Positions 35,070-47,911 of a stretch of DNA of 64,000 nt are shown in pieces (position 1 is the first letter of the stretch; every line of letters begins with the position of its first letter). The stretch lies in the NCBI RefSeq assembly GCF_021130785.1, contig NC_060208.1, positions 170,556,501 through 170,620,500 on the forward strand. Reading direction: 5' to 3'. The stretch is from Homalodisca vitripennis. Its lineage: Eukaryota > Arthropoda > Insecta > Hemiptera > Cicadellidae. A program made the position numbers and the translations under genes. A model generated the notes under the pieces. The model searched no databases. It was not told the origin of the DNA and saw nothing but the letters and a program-made list of their open reading frames with translations.

Positions 35070-37769
35070 TATCAACTAATTAATATTACGCTAATGCCTT
35101 TTTAATGTGCTAACATGATCATGTAGTTTTATCCAATCACATATCCAATACCAATCATAACAAAAAGTATTGTTTACTTACATGTTTATAGACGTCACTT
35201 AGCAACAAAGTGATAATCTTCAAATTATTGTAATAGCGGTGCGAGGCAGACGAAAATGGCAGACACCACACGTCTACAGAGTATAAGCTACTTTCTCTAC
35301 CGTGTATTTTTTAGTAACCGTGTTTAAAATTATTATTAAAATCGTTTTAACAAAAGATTTTTAACCTCTCCTAATGAGGCACCACTCCCCCCTCTTCTTC
35401 TTAAAAACCTAAAATAACATTAAGTTTTAATAAAATGTTAAATAGTTTTCATATTTAGTATTGGTTTGCAATTCTTAAGTATCGAAATCCATTAATACAT
35501 TTTTTAGGATTGTTCCATACTTAATGTACTCAATTACAAATAATGGCAGACATTGCCGTACAGGACAACTCCCCTTGACCCATTCCTGTAGTAATGTTAC
35601 AAATGTATATGATATAATAATAGAAAACACAGCAGAATACAATGCAGATAGTAGCTATTTAAATTAACGTACCGGGAAACCAAAGGAGATGCATGACTAG
35701 TAGAAAGAATCAGCAATTTCAAATTAAAGAAGTGTTTTTTATCTGTACGGTACTCATTCTTTTTCATGACATATGTCTGTGACGATTTATCTGACTAATA
35801 AAGCCAACTTAAAAATACACTAATTCATTTATTAAAAACTCATTTACAGCATTCAATAATCCCAATAATTTAAAGCAATATTTACTTAATTTTTTAACTC
35901 TAGAATTTTGGCCATAATCTCGAACTATGCTTAACTTACTCAACAGTTTCATTTCAGATATAAATGAACTGCGGTGGGAGTACCGATAGCCGAGCGGTAT
36001 AAGACGTTGGACTTTGAGTCTGAGTTAGAGAAAGCGCTGGTTCGAATTCCGTCTGTGCACTTTTTAACCTTGCACTTTTTATCAGTACCATCGATCTTGT
36101 ACTGTATCGACTCTCCTCATTCTGTTTGATAAGATCCTCGCACAGGACAGGGGCCCATGAGGGCGGACAGAGTAAGGCTTAAAGGAGGATCGGCTTCTCT
36201 TTTTTTAATAGAAAATTACTAAGTATGTTCCTTTTCTTTTAGTTGGTACTATACTGTTACTTAAGAGTTTAAAACACTTGTCAAGGCTTCTTTAGAAAGC
36301 TAATAGGTTTCCGGAAAGTAATACTAACATATCTGTTACCATAAAAGCACGCATTTATTTTATTACTGGAATTAGTGCCAGAAACTCTTAACTTCACGAA
36401 ACGTAACAGAAAGAATGAGCGACTATTGTTAATTCAACAATCATTGTTTGAACATAAACAACAAATTCTTTTACAAGATACCGGCAACCGTAAGCAGTTG
36501 TTCGATGAGTGGAGTACACCGAAGTTTAGTTTATATACAATACTCGCAGATTAACTGCTACCTTGTTTTTGAAAGGACTTCCCCCTTCGTGTTTTAAAAT
36601 AAATAATAGTTTAAAAAAACTAAATAAACACGCTTTTATAGCTAACCAAACTAGAAAATAGAAAATAATTTTTAATTACAAAGAGTTTATATTATGGTAG
36701 TAGAAGGCAAAACAATCATTCATAGTCAATCACCTCAAAATTTATAATAAAATTTAAGTTATTAACAGAATAAATTAATTCAGAGTAAAAAGCGTGGGGT
36801 GCTTTGATATATTAAATATTACAATCATTCTATCGGTAATTATCTTTGAGAGGAGACTTATGAAATGTAGTAAAATGCACCCCACGCTTTTTACTCTGAA
36901 TTAATTTATTCTATTAATAACTTAAATTTTATTATAATTTTATTTTGAGGTTATTGACTATGAATGATTGTTTTACCTTCTACTACCATAATATAAACTC
37001 TTTGTAATTAAAAATTGTTTTCAATTTTTTAGTTTGATTAGCTAAAAAGCGTGTTTTTTAGTTTTTTAAACTATTATTTATTTTTCATTTTTTAGTTCTA
37101 TGTATCAATTAGTTTCTTGTGGAAATGTGGTATTTCTTACGAATCATTCCGCAATCTTATTATTTCATTTAAAGCTTCACTATTGCATGGGGTATTTCCT
37201 GTTAAATTAGACCAATCAAGTTCTTCAATCCTAATACCGTCTAAAGATCTTACATGACTAAGTGCTACATAGGCTTGTCCAGCAGCAAACAATCGCGAGC
37301 CTAGATCAAGGATGTCGGGTCGGACAGGTTTTTGCCCGCTCGGTGCGTTTCTGTCATCGGTGCCCCATTAAAAGTTCTGTCCTATTAATAGCTACCAACG
37401 GGGAAATAGCAACCTGCATCGCTTTAATATGACTCCTCGAGCTTGCACTTAAGATGTCGGCTCTGATCCCTGGAGACTCGGAGCTTCGCAGTTCTCTTAG
37501 ATTAATTATTGTCGTAAAAATCCAAGGCTGGCATCTAAGCTACCAAGGAACTGTGGCTGTTTGTAACACCTTTGGCGGACTTGAGGGATAGGTATGTGAA
37601 GTATTTAATAAACTTAATGTTGGCTAGTCTATATCATTTTTCATTCTTACTGAGCTGTATTAAAGCTATTACTTATTTGAGATATACTATTATAAAATGT
37701 TACACCCTTAACTAAGTTGAATTTTCGTACCGTAAATCATTTTATATTTTTATCATTTAATTGCTATAT

Positions 37770-37824
<55 letters not shown>

Positions 37825-38233
37825 AAACATACACATACATAATAACAAAACCTGTTCAGTGACGTAATTGATGCAAGAGATGACGGTAAAAGTAGTACAA
37901 TTGTAGTAGTACTTATTGACTACTCTCAAGCATTTGACTCGATCGCTCACGAACTTATGGCAGCGAAGCTTCATTATTATGGATTTGATGACAGCTATAG
38001 ATTGGATGAAGTCATTTCTCACAGGAAGAAAGCAAGTCACAAGAATTGGGAGTGAGACTTCGGATCCGCTCATTAAAGAGCGAGGTGTGCCTCAAGGTAG
38101 CTGTTTGGGGCCCATCTTGTTCAATTTTTATACAGCTGACCTACCCAATTATCTTCAACACTGTAAAGTCCATCTATACGCAGATGACTGTCAGCTGCAT
38201 CTGTCTTACAAGCAGAAAGGCAAGAAACTTAGT
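35034..38233 (+). repeat. array unit 4 (3200 bp)
   Basis: Long (TA)n (37774-37821). Extra bases in the left arm of the palindrome (near 36612) and next to its spacer (GTGCTTTGA near 36800). Helicase remnant at 37137-37503 (-). Confidence 0.95.
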
Positions 38234-38269
38234 AGTGACCTATTATTACTTATTTTTCATACTCTTTGA
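37855..38269 (+). pseudogene. non-LTR RT fragment, unit 4
   Basis: Same motifs and frame offset; G variant in GACGGTAAAAG as in unit 1. Confidence 0.9.
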
Positions 38270-40970
38270 TATCAACTAATTAATATTACGCTAATGCCTT
38301 TTTAATGTGCTAACATGATCATGTAGTTTTATCCAATCACATATCCAATACCAATCATAACAAAAAGTATTGTTTACTTACATGTTTATAGACGTCACTT
38401 AGCAACAAAGTGATAATCTTCAAATTATTGTAATAGCGGTGCGAGGCAGACGAAAATGGCAGACACCACACGTCTACAGAGTATAAGCTACTTTCTCTAC
38501 CGTGTATTTTTTAGTAACCGTGTTTAAAATTATTATTAAAATCGTTTTAACAAAAGATTTTTAACCTCTCCTAATGAGGCACCACTCCCCCCTCTTCTTC
38601 TTAAAAACCTAAAATAACATTAAGTTTTAATAAAATGTTAAATAGTTTTCATATTTAGTATTGGTTTGCAATTCTTAAGTATCGAAATCCATTAATACAT
38701 TTTTTAGGATTGTTCCATACTTAATGTACTCAATTACAAATAATGGCAGACATTGCCGTACAGGACAACTCCCCTTGACCCATTCCTGTCGTAATGTTAC
38801 AAATGTATATGATATAATAATAGAAAACACAGCAGAATACAATGCAGATAGTAGCTATTTAAATTAACGTACCGGGAAACCAAAGGAGATGCATGACTAG
38901 TAGAAAGAATCAGCAATTTCAAATTAAAGAAGTGTTTTTATCTGTACGGTACTCATTCTTTTTCATGACATATGTCTGTGACGATTTATCTGACTAATAA
39001 AGCCAACTTAAAAATACACTAATTCATTTATTAAAAACTCATTTACAGCATTCAATAATCCCAATAATTTAAAGCAATATTTACTTAATTTTTTAACTCT
39101 AGAATTTTGGCCATAATCTCGAACTATGCTTAACTTACTCAACAGTTTCATTTCAGATATAAATGAACTGCGGTGGGAGTACCGATAGCCGAGCGGTATA
39201 AGACGTTGGACTTTGAGTCTGAGTTAGAGAAAGCGCTGGTTCGAATTCCGTCTGTGCACTTTTTAACCTTGCACTTTTTATCAGTACCATCGATCTTGTA
39301 CTGTATCGACTCTCCTCATTCTGTTTGATAAGATCCTCGCACAGGACAGGGGCCCATGAGGGCGGACAGAGTAAGGCTTAAAGGAGGATCGGCTTCTCTT
39401 TTTTTAATAGAAAATTACTAAGTATGTTCCTTTTCTTTTAGTTGGTACTATACTGTTACTTAAGAGTTTAAAACACTTGTCAAGGCTTCTTTAGAAAGCT
39501 AATAGGTTTCCGGAAAGTAATACTAACATATCTGTTACCATAAAAGCACGCATTTATTTTATTACTGGAATTAGTGCCAGAAACTCTTAACTTCACGAAA
39601 CGTAACAGAAAGAATGAGCGACTATTGTTAATTCAACAATCATTGTTTGAAACATAAACAACAAATTCTTTTACAAGATACCGGCAACCGTAAGCAGTTG
39701 TTCGATGAGTGGAGTACACCGAAGTTTAGTTTATATACAATACTCGCAGATTAACTGCTACCTTGTTTTTGAAAGGACTTCCCCCTTCGTGTTTTAAAAT
39801 AAATAATAGTTTAAAAAACTAAATAAAACACGCTTTTATAGCTAACCAAACTAGAAAATAGAAAATAATTTTTTAATTACAAAGAGTTTATATTATGGTA
39901 GTAGAAGGCAAAACAATCATTCATAGTCAATCACCTCAAAATTTATAATAAAATTTAAGTTATTAACAGAATAAATTAATTCAGAGTAAAAAGCGTGGGG
40001 TGCTTGATATATTAAATATTACAATCATTCTATCGGTAATTATCTTTGAGAGGAGACTTATGAAATGTAGTAAAATGCACCCCACGCTTTTTACTCTGAA
40101 TTAATTTATTCTATTAATAACTTAAATTTTATTATAATTTTTATTTTGAGGTTATTGACTATGAATGATTGTTTTACCTTCTACTACCATAATATAAACT
40201 CTTTGTAATTAAAAATTGTTTTCAATTTTTTAGTTTGATTAGCTAAAAAGCGTGTTTTTTAGTTTTTTAAACTATTATTTATTTTTCATTTTTTAGTTCT
40301 ATGTATCAATTAGTTTCTTGTGGAAATGTGGTATTTCTTACGAATCATTCCGCAATCTTATTATTTCATTTAAAGCTTCACTATTGCATGGGGTATTTCC
40401 TGTTAAATTAGACCAATCAAGTTCTTCAATCCTAATACCGTCTAAAGATCTTACATGACTAAGTGCTACATAGGCTTGTCCAGCAGCAAACAATCGCGAG
40501 CCTAGATCAAGGATGTCGGGTCGGACAGGTTTTTGCCCGCTCGGTGCGTTTCTGTCATCGGTGCCCCATTAAAAGTTCTGTCCTATTAATAGCTACCAAC
40601 GGGGAAATAGCAACCTGCATCGCTTTAATATGACTCCTCGAGCTTGCACTTAAGATGTCGGCTCTGATCCCTGGAGACTCGGAGCTTCGCAGTTCTCTTA
40701 GATTAATTATTGTCGTAAAAATCCAAGGCTGGCATCTAAGCTACCAAGGAACTGTGGCTGTTTGTAACACCTTTGGCGGACTTGAGGGATAGGTATGTGA
40801 AGTATTTAATAAACTTAATGTTGGCTAGTCTATATCATTTTTCATTCTTACTGAGCTGTATTAAAGCTATTACTTATTTGAGATATACTATTATAAAATG
40901 TTACACCCTTAACTAAGTTGAATTTTCGTACCGTAAATCATTTTATATTTTTATCATTTAATTGCTATAT

Positions 40971-41023
<53 letters not shown>

Positions 41024-41432
41024 AAACATACACATACATAATAACAAAACCTGTTCAGTGACGTAATTGATGCAAGAGATGACGGTAAAAGTAGTACAAT
41101 TGTAGTAGTACTTATTGACTACTCTCAAGCATTTGACTCGATCGCTCACGAACTTATGGCAGCGAAGCTTCATTATTATGGATTTGATGACAGCTATAGA
41201 TTGGATGAAGTCATTTCTCACAGGAAGAAAGCAAGTCACAAGAATTGGGAGTGAGACTTCGGATCCGCTCATTAAAGAGCGAGGTGTGCCTCAAGGTAGC
41301 TGTTTGGGGCCCATCTTGTTCAATTTTTATACAGCTGACCTACCCAATTATCTTCAACACTGTAAAGTCCATCTATACGCAGATGACTGTCAGCTGCATC
41401 TGTCTTACAAGCAGAAAGGCAAGAAACTTAGT
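38234..41432 (+). repeat. array unit 5 (3199 bp)
   Basis: Carries C at 38790 (CCTGTCGTAATG), shared only with unit 6. Helicase remnant at 40338-40704 (-). Confidence 0.95.
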
Positions 41433-41468
41433 AGTGACCTATTATTACTTATTTTTCATACTCTTTGA
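41054..41468 (+). pseudogene. non-LTR RT fragment, unit 5
   Basis: Same motifs and frame offset as unit 4. Confidence 0.9.
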
Positions 41469-44168
41469 TATCAACTAATTAATATTACGCTAATGCCTTT
41501 TTAATGTGCTAACATGATCATGTAGTTTTATCCAATCACATATCCAATACCAATCATAACAAAAAGTATTGTTTACTTACATGTTTATAGACGTCACTTA
41601 GCAACAAAGTGATAATCTTCAAATTATTGTAATAGCGGTGCGAGGCAGACGAAAATGGCAGACACCACACGTCTACAGAGTATAAGCTACTTTCTCTACC
41701 GTGTATTTTTTAGTAACCGTGTTTAAAATTATTATTAAAATCGTTTTAACAAAAGATTTTTAACCTCTCCTAATGAGGCACCACTCCCCCCTCTTCTTCT
41801 TAAAAACCTAAAATAACATTAAGTTTTAATAAAATGTTAAATAGTTTTCATATTTAGTATTGGTTTGCAATTCTTAAGTATCGAAATCCATTAATACATT
41901 TTTTAGGATTGTTCCATACTTAATGTACTCAATTACAAATAATGGCAGACATTGCCGTACAGGACAACTCCCCTTGACCCATTCCTGTCGTAATGTTACA
42001 AATGTATATGATATAATAATAGAAAACACAGCAGAATACAATGCAGATAGTAGCTATTTAAATTAACGTACCGGGAAACCAAAGGAGATGCATGACTAGT
42101 AGAAAGAATCAGCAATTTCAAATTAAAGAAGTGTTTTTATCTGTACGGTACTCATTCTTTTTCATGACATATGTCTGTGACGATTTATCTGACTAATAAA
42201 GCCAACTTAAAAATACACTAATTCATTTATTAAAAACTCATTTACAGCATTCAATAATCCCAATAATTTAAAGCAATATTTACTTAATTTTTTAACTCTA
42301 GAATTTTGGCCATAATCTCGAACTATGCTTAACTTACTCAACAGTTTCATTTCAGATATAAATGAACTGCGGTGGGAGTACCGATAGCCGAGCGGTATAA
42401 GACGTTGGACTTTGAGTCTGAGTTAGAGAAAGCGCTGGTTCGAATTCCGTCTGTGCACTTTTTAACCTTGCACTTTTTATCAGTACCATCGATCTTGTAC
42501 TGTATCGACTCTCCTCATTCTGTTTGATAAGATCCTCGCACAGGACAGGGGCCCATGAGGGCGGACAGAGTAAGGCTTAAAGGAGGATCGGCTTCTCTTT
42601 TTTTAATAGAAAATTACTAAGTATGTTCCTTTTCTTTTAGTTGGTACTATACTGTTACTTAAGAGTTTAAAACACTTGTCAAGGCTTCTTTAGAAAGCTA
42701 ATAGGTTTCCGGAAAGTAATACTAACATATCTGTTACCATAAAAGCACGCATTTATTTTATTACTGGAATTAGTGCCAGAAACTCTTAACTTCACGAAAC
42801 GTAACAGAAAGAATGAGCGACTATTGTTAATTCAACAATCATTGTTTGAACATAAACAACAAATTCTTTTACAAGATACCGGCAACCGTAAGCAGTTGTT
42901 CGATGAGTGGAGTACACCGAAGTTTAGTTTATATACAATACTCGCAGATTAACTGCTACCTTGTTTTTGAAAGGACTTCCCCCTTCGTGTTTTAAAATAA
43001 ATAATAGTTTAAAAAACTAAATAAACACGCTTTTATAGCTAACCAAACTAGAAAATAGAAAATAATTTTTTAATTACAAAGAGTTTATATTATGGTAGTA
43101 GAAGGCAAAACAATCATTCATAGTCAATCACCTCAAAATTTATAATAAAATTTAAGTTATTAACAGAATAAATTAATTCAGAGTAAAAAGCGTGGGGTGC
43201 TTGATATATTAAATATTACAATCATTCTATCGGTAATTATCTTTGAGAGGAGACTTATGAAATGTAGTAAAAATGCACCCCACGCTTTTTACTCTGAATT
43301 AATTTATTCTATTAATAACTTAAATTTTATTATAATTTTATTTTGAGGTTATTGACTATGAATGATTGTTTTTAACCTTCTACTACCATAATATAAACTC
43401 TTTGTAATTAAAAATTGTTTTCAATTTTTTAGTTTGATTAGCTAAAAAGCGTGTTTTTTAGTTTTTTAAACTATTATTTATTTTTCATTTTTTAGTTCTA
43501 TGTATCAATTAGTTTCTTGTGGAAATGTGGTATTTCTTACGAATCATTCCGCAATCTTATTATTTCATTTAAAGCTTCACTATTGCATGGGGTATTCCTG
43601 TTAAATTAGACCAATCAAGTTCTTCAATCCTAATACCGTCTAAAGATCTTACATGACTAAGTGCTACATAGGCTTGTCCAGCAGCAAACAATCGCGAGCC
43701 TAGATCAAGGATGTCGGGTCGGACAGGTTTTTGCCCGCTCGGTGCGTTTCTGTCATCGGTGCCCCATTAAAAGTTCTGTCCTATTAATAGCTACCAACGG
43801 GGAAATAGCAACCTGCATCGCTTTAATATGACTCCTCGAGCTTGCACTTAAGATGTCGGCTCTGATCCCTGGAGACTCGGAGCTTCGCAGTTCTCTTAGA
43901 TTAATTATTGTCGTAAAAATCCAAGGCTGGCATCTAAGCTACCAAGGAACTGTGGCTGTTTGTAACACCTTTGGCGGACTTGAGGGATAGGTATGTGAAG
44001 TATTTAATAAACTTAATGTTGGCTAGTCTATATCATTTTTCATTCTTACTGAGCTGTATTAAAGCTATTACTTATTTGAGATATACTATTATAAAATGTT
44101 ACACCCTTAACTAAGTTGAATTTTCGTACCGTAAATCATTTTATATTTTTATCATTTAATTGCTATAT

Positions 44169-44223
<55 letters not shown>

Positions 44224-44632
44224 AAACATACACATACATAATAACAAAACCTGTTCAGTGACGTAATTGATGCAAGAGATGACGGTAAAAGTAGTACAAT
44301 TGTAGTAGTACTTATTGACTACTCTCAAGCATTTGACTCGATCGCTCACGAACTTATGGCAGCGAAGCTTCATTATTATGGATTTGATGACAGCTATAGA
44401 TTGGATGAAGTCATTTCTCACAGGAAGAAAGCAAGTCACAAGAATTGGGAGTGAGACTTCGGATCCGCTCATTAAAGAGCGAGGTGTGCCTCAAGGTAGC
44501 TGTTTGGGGCCCATCTTGTTCAATTTTTATACAGCTGACCTACCCAATTATCTTCAACACTGTAAAGTCCATCTATACGCAGATGACTGTCAGCTGCATC
44601 TGTCTTACAAGCAGAAAGGCAAGAAACTTAGT
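41433..44632 (+). repeat. array unit 6 (3200 bp)
   Basis: Shares the CCTGTCG variant (41989) with unit 5. It has a few single-base length changes in homopolymers (for example near 43270 and 43370). Helicase remnant at 43537-43902 (-). Confidence 0.95.
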
Positions 44633-44668
44633 AGTGACCTATTATTACTTATTTTTCATACTCTTTGA
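44254..44668 (+). pseudogene. non-LTR RT fragment, unit 6
   Basis: Same motifs and frame offset as unit 4. Confidence 0.9.
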
Positions 44669-47414
44669 TATCAACTAATTAATATTACGCTAATGCCTTT
44701 TTAATGTGCTAACATGATCATGTAGTTTTATCCAATCACATATCCAATACCAATCATAACAAAAAGTATTGTTTACTTACATGTTTATAGACGTCACTTA
44801 GCAACAAAGTGATAATCTTCAAATTATTGTAATAGCGGTGCGAGGCAGACGAAAATGGCAGACACCACACGTCTACAGAGTATAAGCTACTTTCTCTACC
44901 GTGTATTTTTTAGTAACCGTGTTTAAAATTATTATTAAAATCGTTTTAAACAAAAGATTTTTAACCTCTCCTAATGAGGCACCACTCCCCCCTCTTCTTC
45001 TTAAAAACCTAAAATAACATTAAGTTTTAATAAAATGTTAAATAGTTTTCATATTTAGTATTGGTTTGCAATTCTTAAGTATCGAAATCCATTAATACAT
45101 TTTTTAGGATTGTTCCATACTTAATGTACTCAATTACAAATAATGGCAGACATTGCCGTACAGGACAACTCCCCTTGACCCATTCCTGTAGTAATGTTAC
45201 AAATGTATATGATATAATAATAGAAAACACAGCAGAATACAATGCAGATAGTAGCTATTTAAATTAACGTACCGGGAAACCAAAGGAGATGCATGACTAG
45301 TAGAAAGAATCAGCAATTTCAAATTAAAGAAGTGTTTTTATCTGTACGGTACTCATTCTTTTTCATGACATATGTCTGTGACGATTTATCTGACTAATAA
45401 AGCCAACTTAAAAATACACTAATTCATTTATTAAAAACTCATTTACAGCATTCAATAATCCCAATAATTTAAAGCAATATTTACTTAATTTTTTTAACTC
45501 TAGAATTTTGGCCATAATCTCGAACTATGCTTAACTTACTCAACAGTTTCATTTCAGATATAAATGAACTGCGGTGGGAGTACCGATAGCCGAGCGGTAT
45601 AAGACGTTGGACTTTGAGTCTGAGTTAGAGAAAGCGCTGGTTCGAATTCCGTCTGTGCACTTTTTAACCTTGCACTTTTTATCAGTACCATCGATCTTGT
45701 ACTGTATCGACTCTCCTCATTCTGTTTGATAAGATCCTCGCACAGGACAGGGGCCCATGAGGGCGGACAGAGTAAGGGCTTAAAGGAGGATCGGCTTCTC
45801 TTTTTTTAATAGAAAATTTACTAAGTATGTTCCTTTTCTTTTAGTTGGTACTATACTGTTACTTAAGAGTTTTAAAAACACTTGTCAAGGCTTCTTTAGA
45901 AAAGCTAATAGGTTTCCGGAAAGTAATACTAACATATCTGTTACCATAAAAAAGCACGCATTTATTTTATTACCTGGAATTAGTGCCAGAAACTCTTAAC
46001 TTCACGAAACGTAACAGAAAGAATGAGCGACTATTGTTAATTCAACAATCATTGTTTGAACATAAACAACAAATTCTTTTACAAGATACCGGCAACCGTA
46101 AGCAGTTTGTTCGATGAGTGGAGTACACCGAAGTTATAGTTTATATACAATACTCGCAGATTAAACTGCTACCTTGTTTTTGAAAGGACTTCCCCCTTCG
46201 TGTTTTAAAATAAATAATAGTTTAAAAAAACTAAATAAACACGCTTTTATAGCTAACCAAACTAGAAAATAGAAAATAATTTTTAATTACAAAGAGTTTT
46301 ATATTATGGTAGTAGAAGGCAAAACAATCATTCATAGTCAATCACCTCAAAATTTATAATAAAATTTAAGTTATTAACAGAATAAAATTAATTCAGAGTA
46401 AAAAAGCGTGGGGTGGCTTGATATATTAAATATTACAATCATTCTATCGGTAATTATCTTTGAGAGGAGACTTATGAAATGTAGTAAAATGCACCCCACG
46501 CTTTTTACTCTGAATTAATTTATTCTATTAATAACTTAAATTTTATTATAATTTTATTTTGAGGTTATTGACTATGAATGATTGTTTTACCTTCTACTAC
46601 CATAATATAAACTCTTTGTAATTAAAAATTGTTTTCAATTTTTTAGTTTTTGATTAGCTAAAAAGCGTGTTTTTTAGTTTTTTAAAACTATTATTTATTT
46701 TTCATTTTTTAGTTCTATGTATCAATTAGTTTTCTTGTGGAAATTGTGGTATTTCTTACGAATCATTCCGCAATCTTATTATTTCATTTAAAGCTTCACT
46801 ATTGCATGGGGTATTTTCCTGTTTAAATTAGACCAATCAAGTTCTTCAAATCCTAAATACCGTCTAAAGATCTTACATGAACTAAGTGCTACATAGGCTT
46901 GTCCAGCAGCAAACAATCGCGAGCCTAGATCAAGGATGTCGGGTCGGACAGGTTTTTGCCCGCTCGGTTCGTGCGTTTCTGTCATCGGTGCCCCCATTAA
47001 AAGTTCTGTTCCTATTAATAGCTACCAACGGGGGAAAATAGCAACCTGCATCGCTTTAATATGACTCCTCGAGCTTGCACTTAAGATGTCGGCTCTGATC
47101 CCCTGGAGACTCGGAGCTTCGCAGTTCCTCTTAGATTAATTATTGTCGTAAAAATCCAAGGCTGGCATCTAAGCTACCAAGGAACTGTGGCTGTTTGTAA
47201 CACCTTTGGCGGACTTGAGGGATAGGTATGTGAAGTAATTTAATAAACTTAATGTTGGCTAGTCTATATCATTTTTCATTCTTACTGAGCTGTATTAAAG
47301 CTATTACTTATTTGAGATATACTATTATAAAATGTTTTACACCCTTAACTAAATTGAATTTTTCGTACCGTAAATCATTTTATATTTTTATCATTTAATT
47401 GCTATATTCTGATG

Positions 47415-47451
<37 letters not shown>

Positions 47452-47874
47452 ATCTCAAACATACACCATACATAATAACAAAACCTGTTCAGTGACGTAA
47501 TTGATGCAAGAGATGACGGTAAAAAGTAGTACAATTGTAGTAGTACTTATTGACTACTCTCAAGCATTTGACTCGATCGCTCACGAACTTATGGTCAGCG
47601 AAGCTTCATTATTATGGATTTGATGACAGCTATAGATTGGATGAAGTCATTTCCTCACAGGAAGAAAGCAAGTCACAAGAATTGGGAGTGAGACTTCGGA
47701 TCCGCTCATTAAAGAGCGAGGTGTGTGCCTCAAGGTAGCTGTTTGGGGGCCCATCTTGTTCAATTTTTATACAGCTGACCTACCCAATTATCTTCAACCA
47801 CTGTAAAAGTCCATCTATACGCAGATGACTGTCAGCTGCATCTGTCTTACAAGCAGAAAGGCAAGAAACTTAGT
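44633..47874 (+). repeat. array unit 7 (3242 bp, indel-rich right half)
   Basis: Normal up to about 45775, then dense one-base insertions (for example AAGGGCTTAAAG near 45777, TTAAAAACAC near 45874, TTACCTGGAATT near 45973). Helicase remnant at 46756-47137 (-); the altered frame at 46788-46997 is a by-product of these indels. Confidence 0.9.
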
Positions 47875-47911
47875 AGTGACCTATTATTACTTATTTTTTC
47901 ATACTCTTTGA
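47488..47911 (+). pseudogene. non-LTR RT fragment, unit 7, extra indels
   Basis: Additional one-base insertions break the frames further; frame 2 stops at 47738. Confidence 0.85.
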
